Assembly (NCBI GenBank): GCA_001799195.1
Contig: MGSU01000311.1
Coordinates: 1 to 5,306, forward strand
Reading direction: 5' to 3'
Length of the DNA stretch: 5,306 nucleotides
Source: Deltaproteobacteria bacterium RIFOXYA12_FULL_61_11
GTDB lineage: Bacteria > Bdellovibrionota_F > JAHFAK01 > YA12-FULL-61-11
Numbering within the stretch: position 1 is the stretch's first letter; every line of letters begins with the position of its first letter. This document shows positions 5,197 to 5,306 of the stretch, piece by piece. Under the pieces are notes generated by a model. The model was not told the DNA's origin. It made no database searches and worked only from the letters and a program-made list of their open reading frames with translations. Position numbers and translations under genes: made by a program.

Positions 5197-5306
5197 CTCC
5201 CGATGGCGTGGTTGAGCAGTTTGGCGAACGAGGTGTTCACGCCCTGTAGGAAGGTGGAGAACTCCTTTATCGTGCGGATGCGAATGAAAAAATGGAAGTG
5301 GTTATC
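5197..5306 (-). mobile_element. Fragment of a Y1 / REP-associated (IS200-like, HUH) transposase
   Basis: The minus strand is open from the window edge and reads DNHFHFFIRI, then EFSTFLQGVNTSFAKLLNH. NHFHFFI fits the His-hydrophobic-His metal-binding motif of Y1 single-strand transposases. The F-L-Q-G-V-N-T-S-F-A helix followed by an Asn matches the segment after it in REP-associated family members. The catalytic Tyr region should follow but is absent: after about IGSGYL the frame runs into S24-domain DNA. The 5' part lies outside the window. These enzymes cut and join single-stranded DNA at hairpins; this copy appears truncated at its 3' end. The exact junction is uncertain by about ten bases. 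Confidence 0.55.

Overview
The window looks like an accessory, partly decayed stretch of a moderately GC-rich bacterial chromosome. Bacterial features are a sigma70-type promoter, purine-rich ribosome binding sites, a type II toxin-antitoxin pair and a CorA transporter. No ribosomal or marker gene is present, so I cannot name the taxon. The mix of toxin-antitoxin genes, secreted carbohydrate-active fragments, a transposase fragment and a frameshifted gene fits an island or rearrangement hotspot.

Layout: 1-100 may hold the 3' end of an unrecognised reading frame, overlapping the first copy of a direct repeat (55-131). 101-420 holds no gene I can support. 421-447 is a promoter with a perfect inverted repeat, followed by higB (457-738) and higA (751-1068), the best-resolved operon. 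Convergent to it is a small DUF2442-like ORF on the minus strand (1078-1347). From 1296 to about 1760 lies a remnant of a secreted protein with a Pro/Gly-rich linker and a glycoside-hydrolase-like start motif. It runs into a different frame carrying a beta-sandwich-like segment and an SGNH/GDSL esterase domain (to 3127). corA (3136-4296, minus) is complete and converges on the esterase gene with 8 bases between stops. 4297-4793 holds the corA upstream region, a weak small ORF and the second repeat copy (4583-4659). 4794 to about 5196 (minus) is an S24/LexA-like peptidase domain broken by a one-base frameshift. 5197-5306 (minus) is a fragment of a Y1/REP-associated (HUH) transposase running off the window end.

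Functionally, higBA is a self-contained autoregulated addiction module and corA an independent divalent-cation channel. The esterase may act on acetylated polysaccharide if it is still exported, but no signal peptide is visible in the surviving sequence. I see no convincing new multi-gene system. The most interesting points are the 77-bp direct repeat bracketing about 4.5 kb that contains higBA, the esterase and corA; the near-leaderless higB transcript predicted from the promoter geometry; and the chimeric or broken genes at both ends of the cargo.
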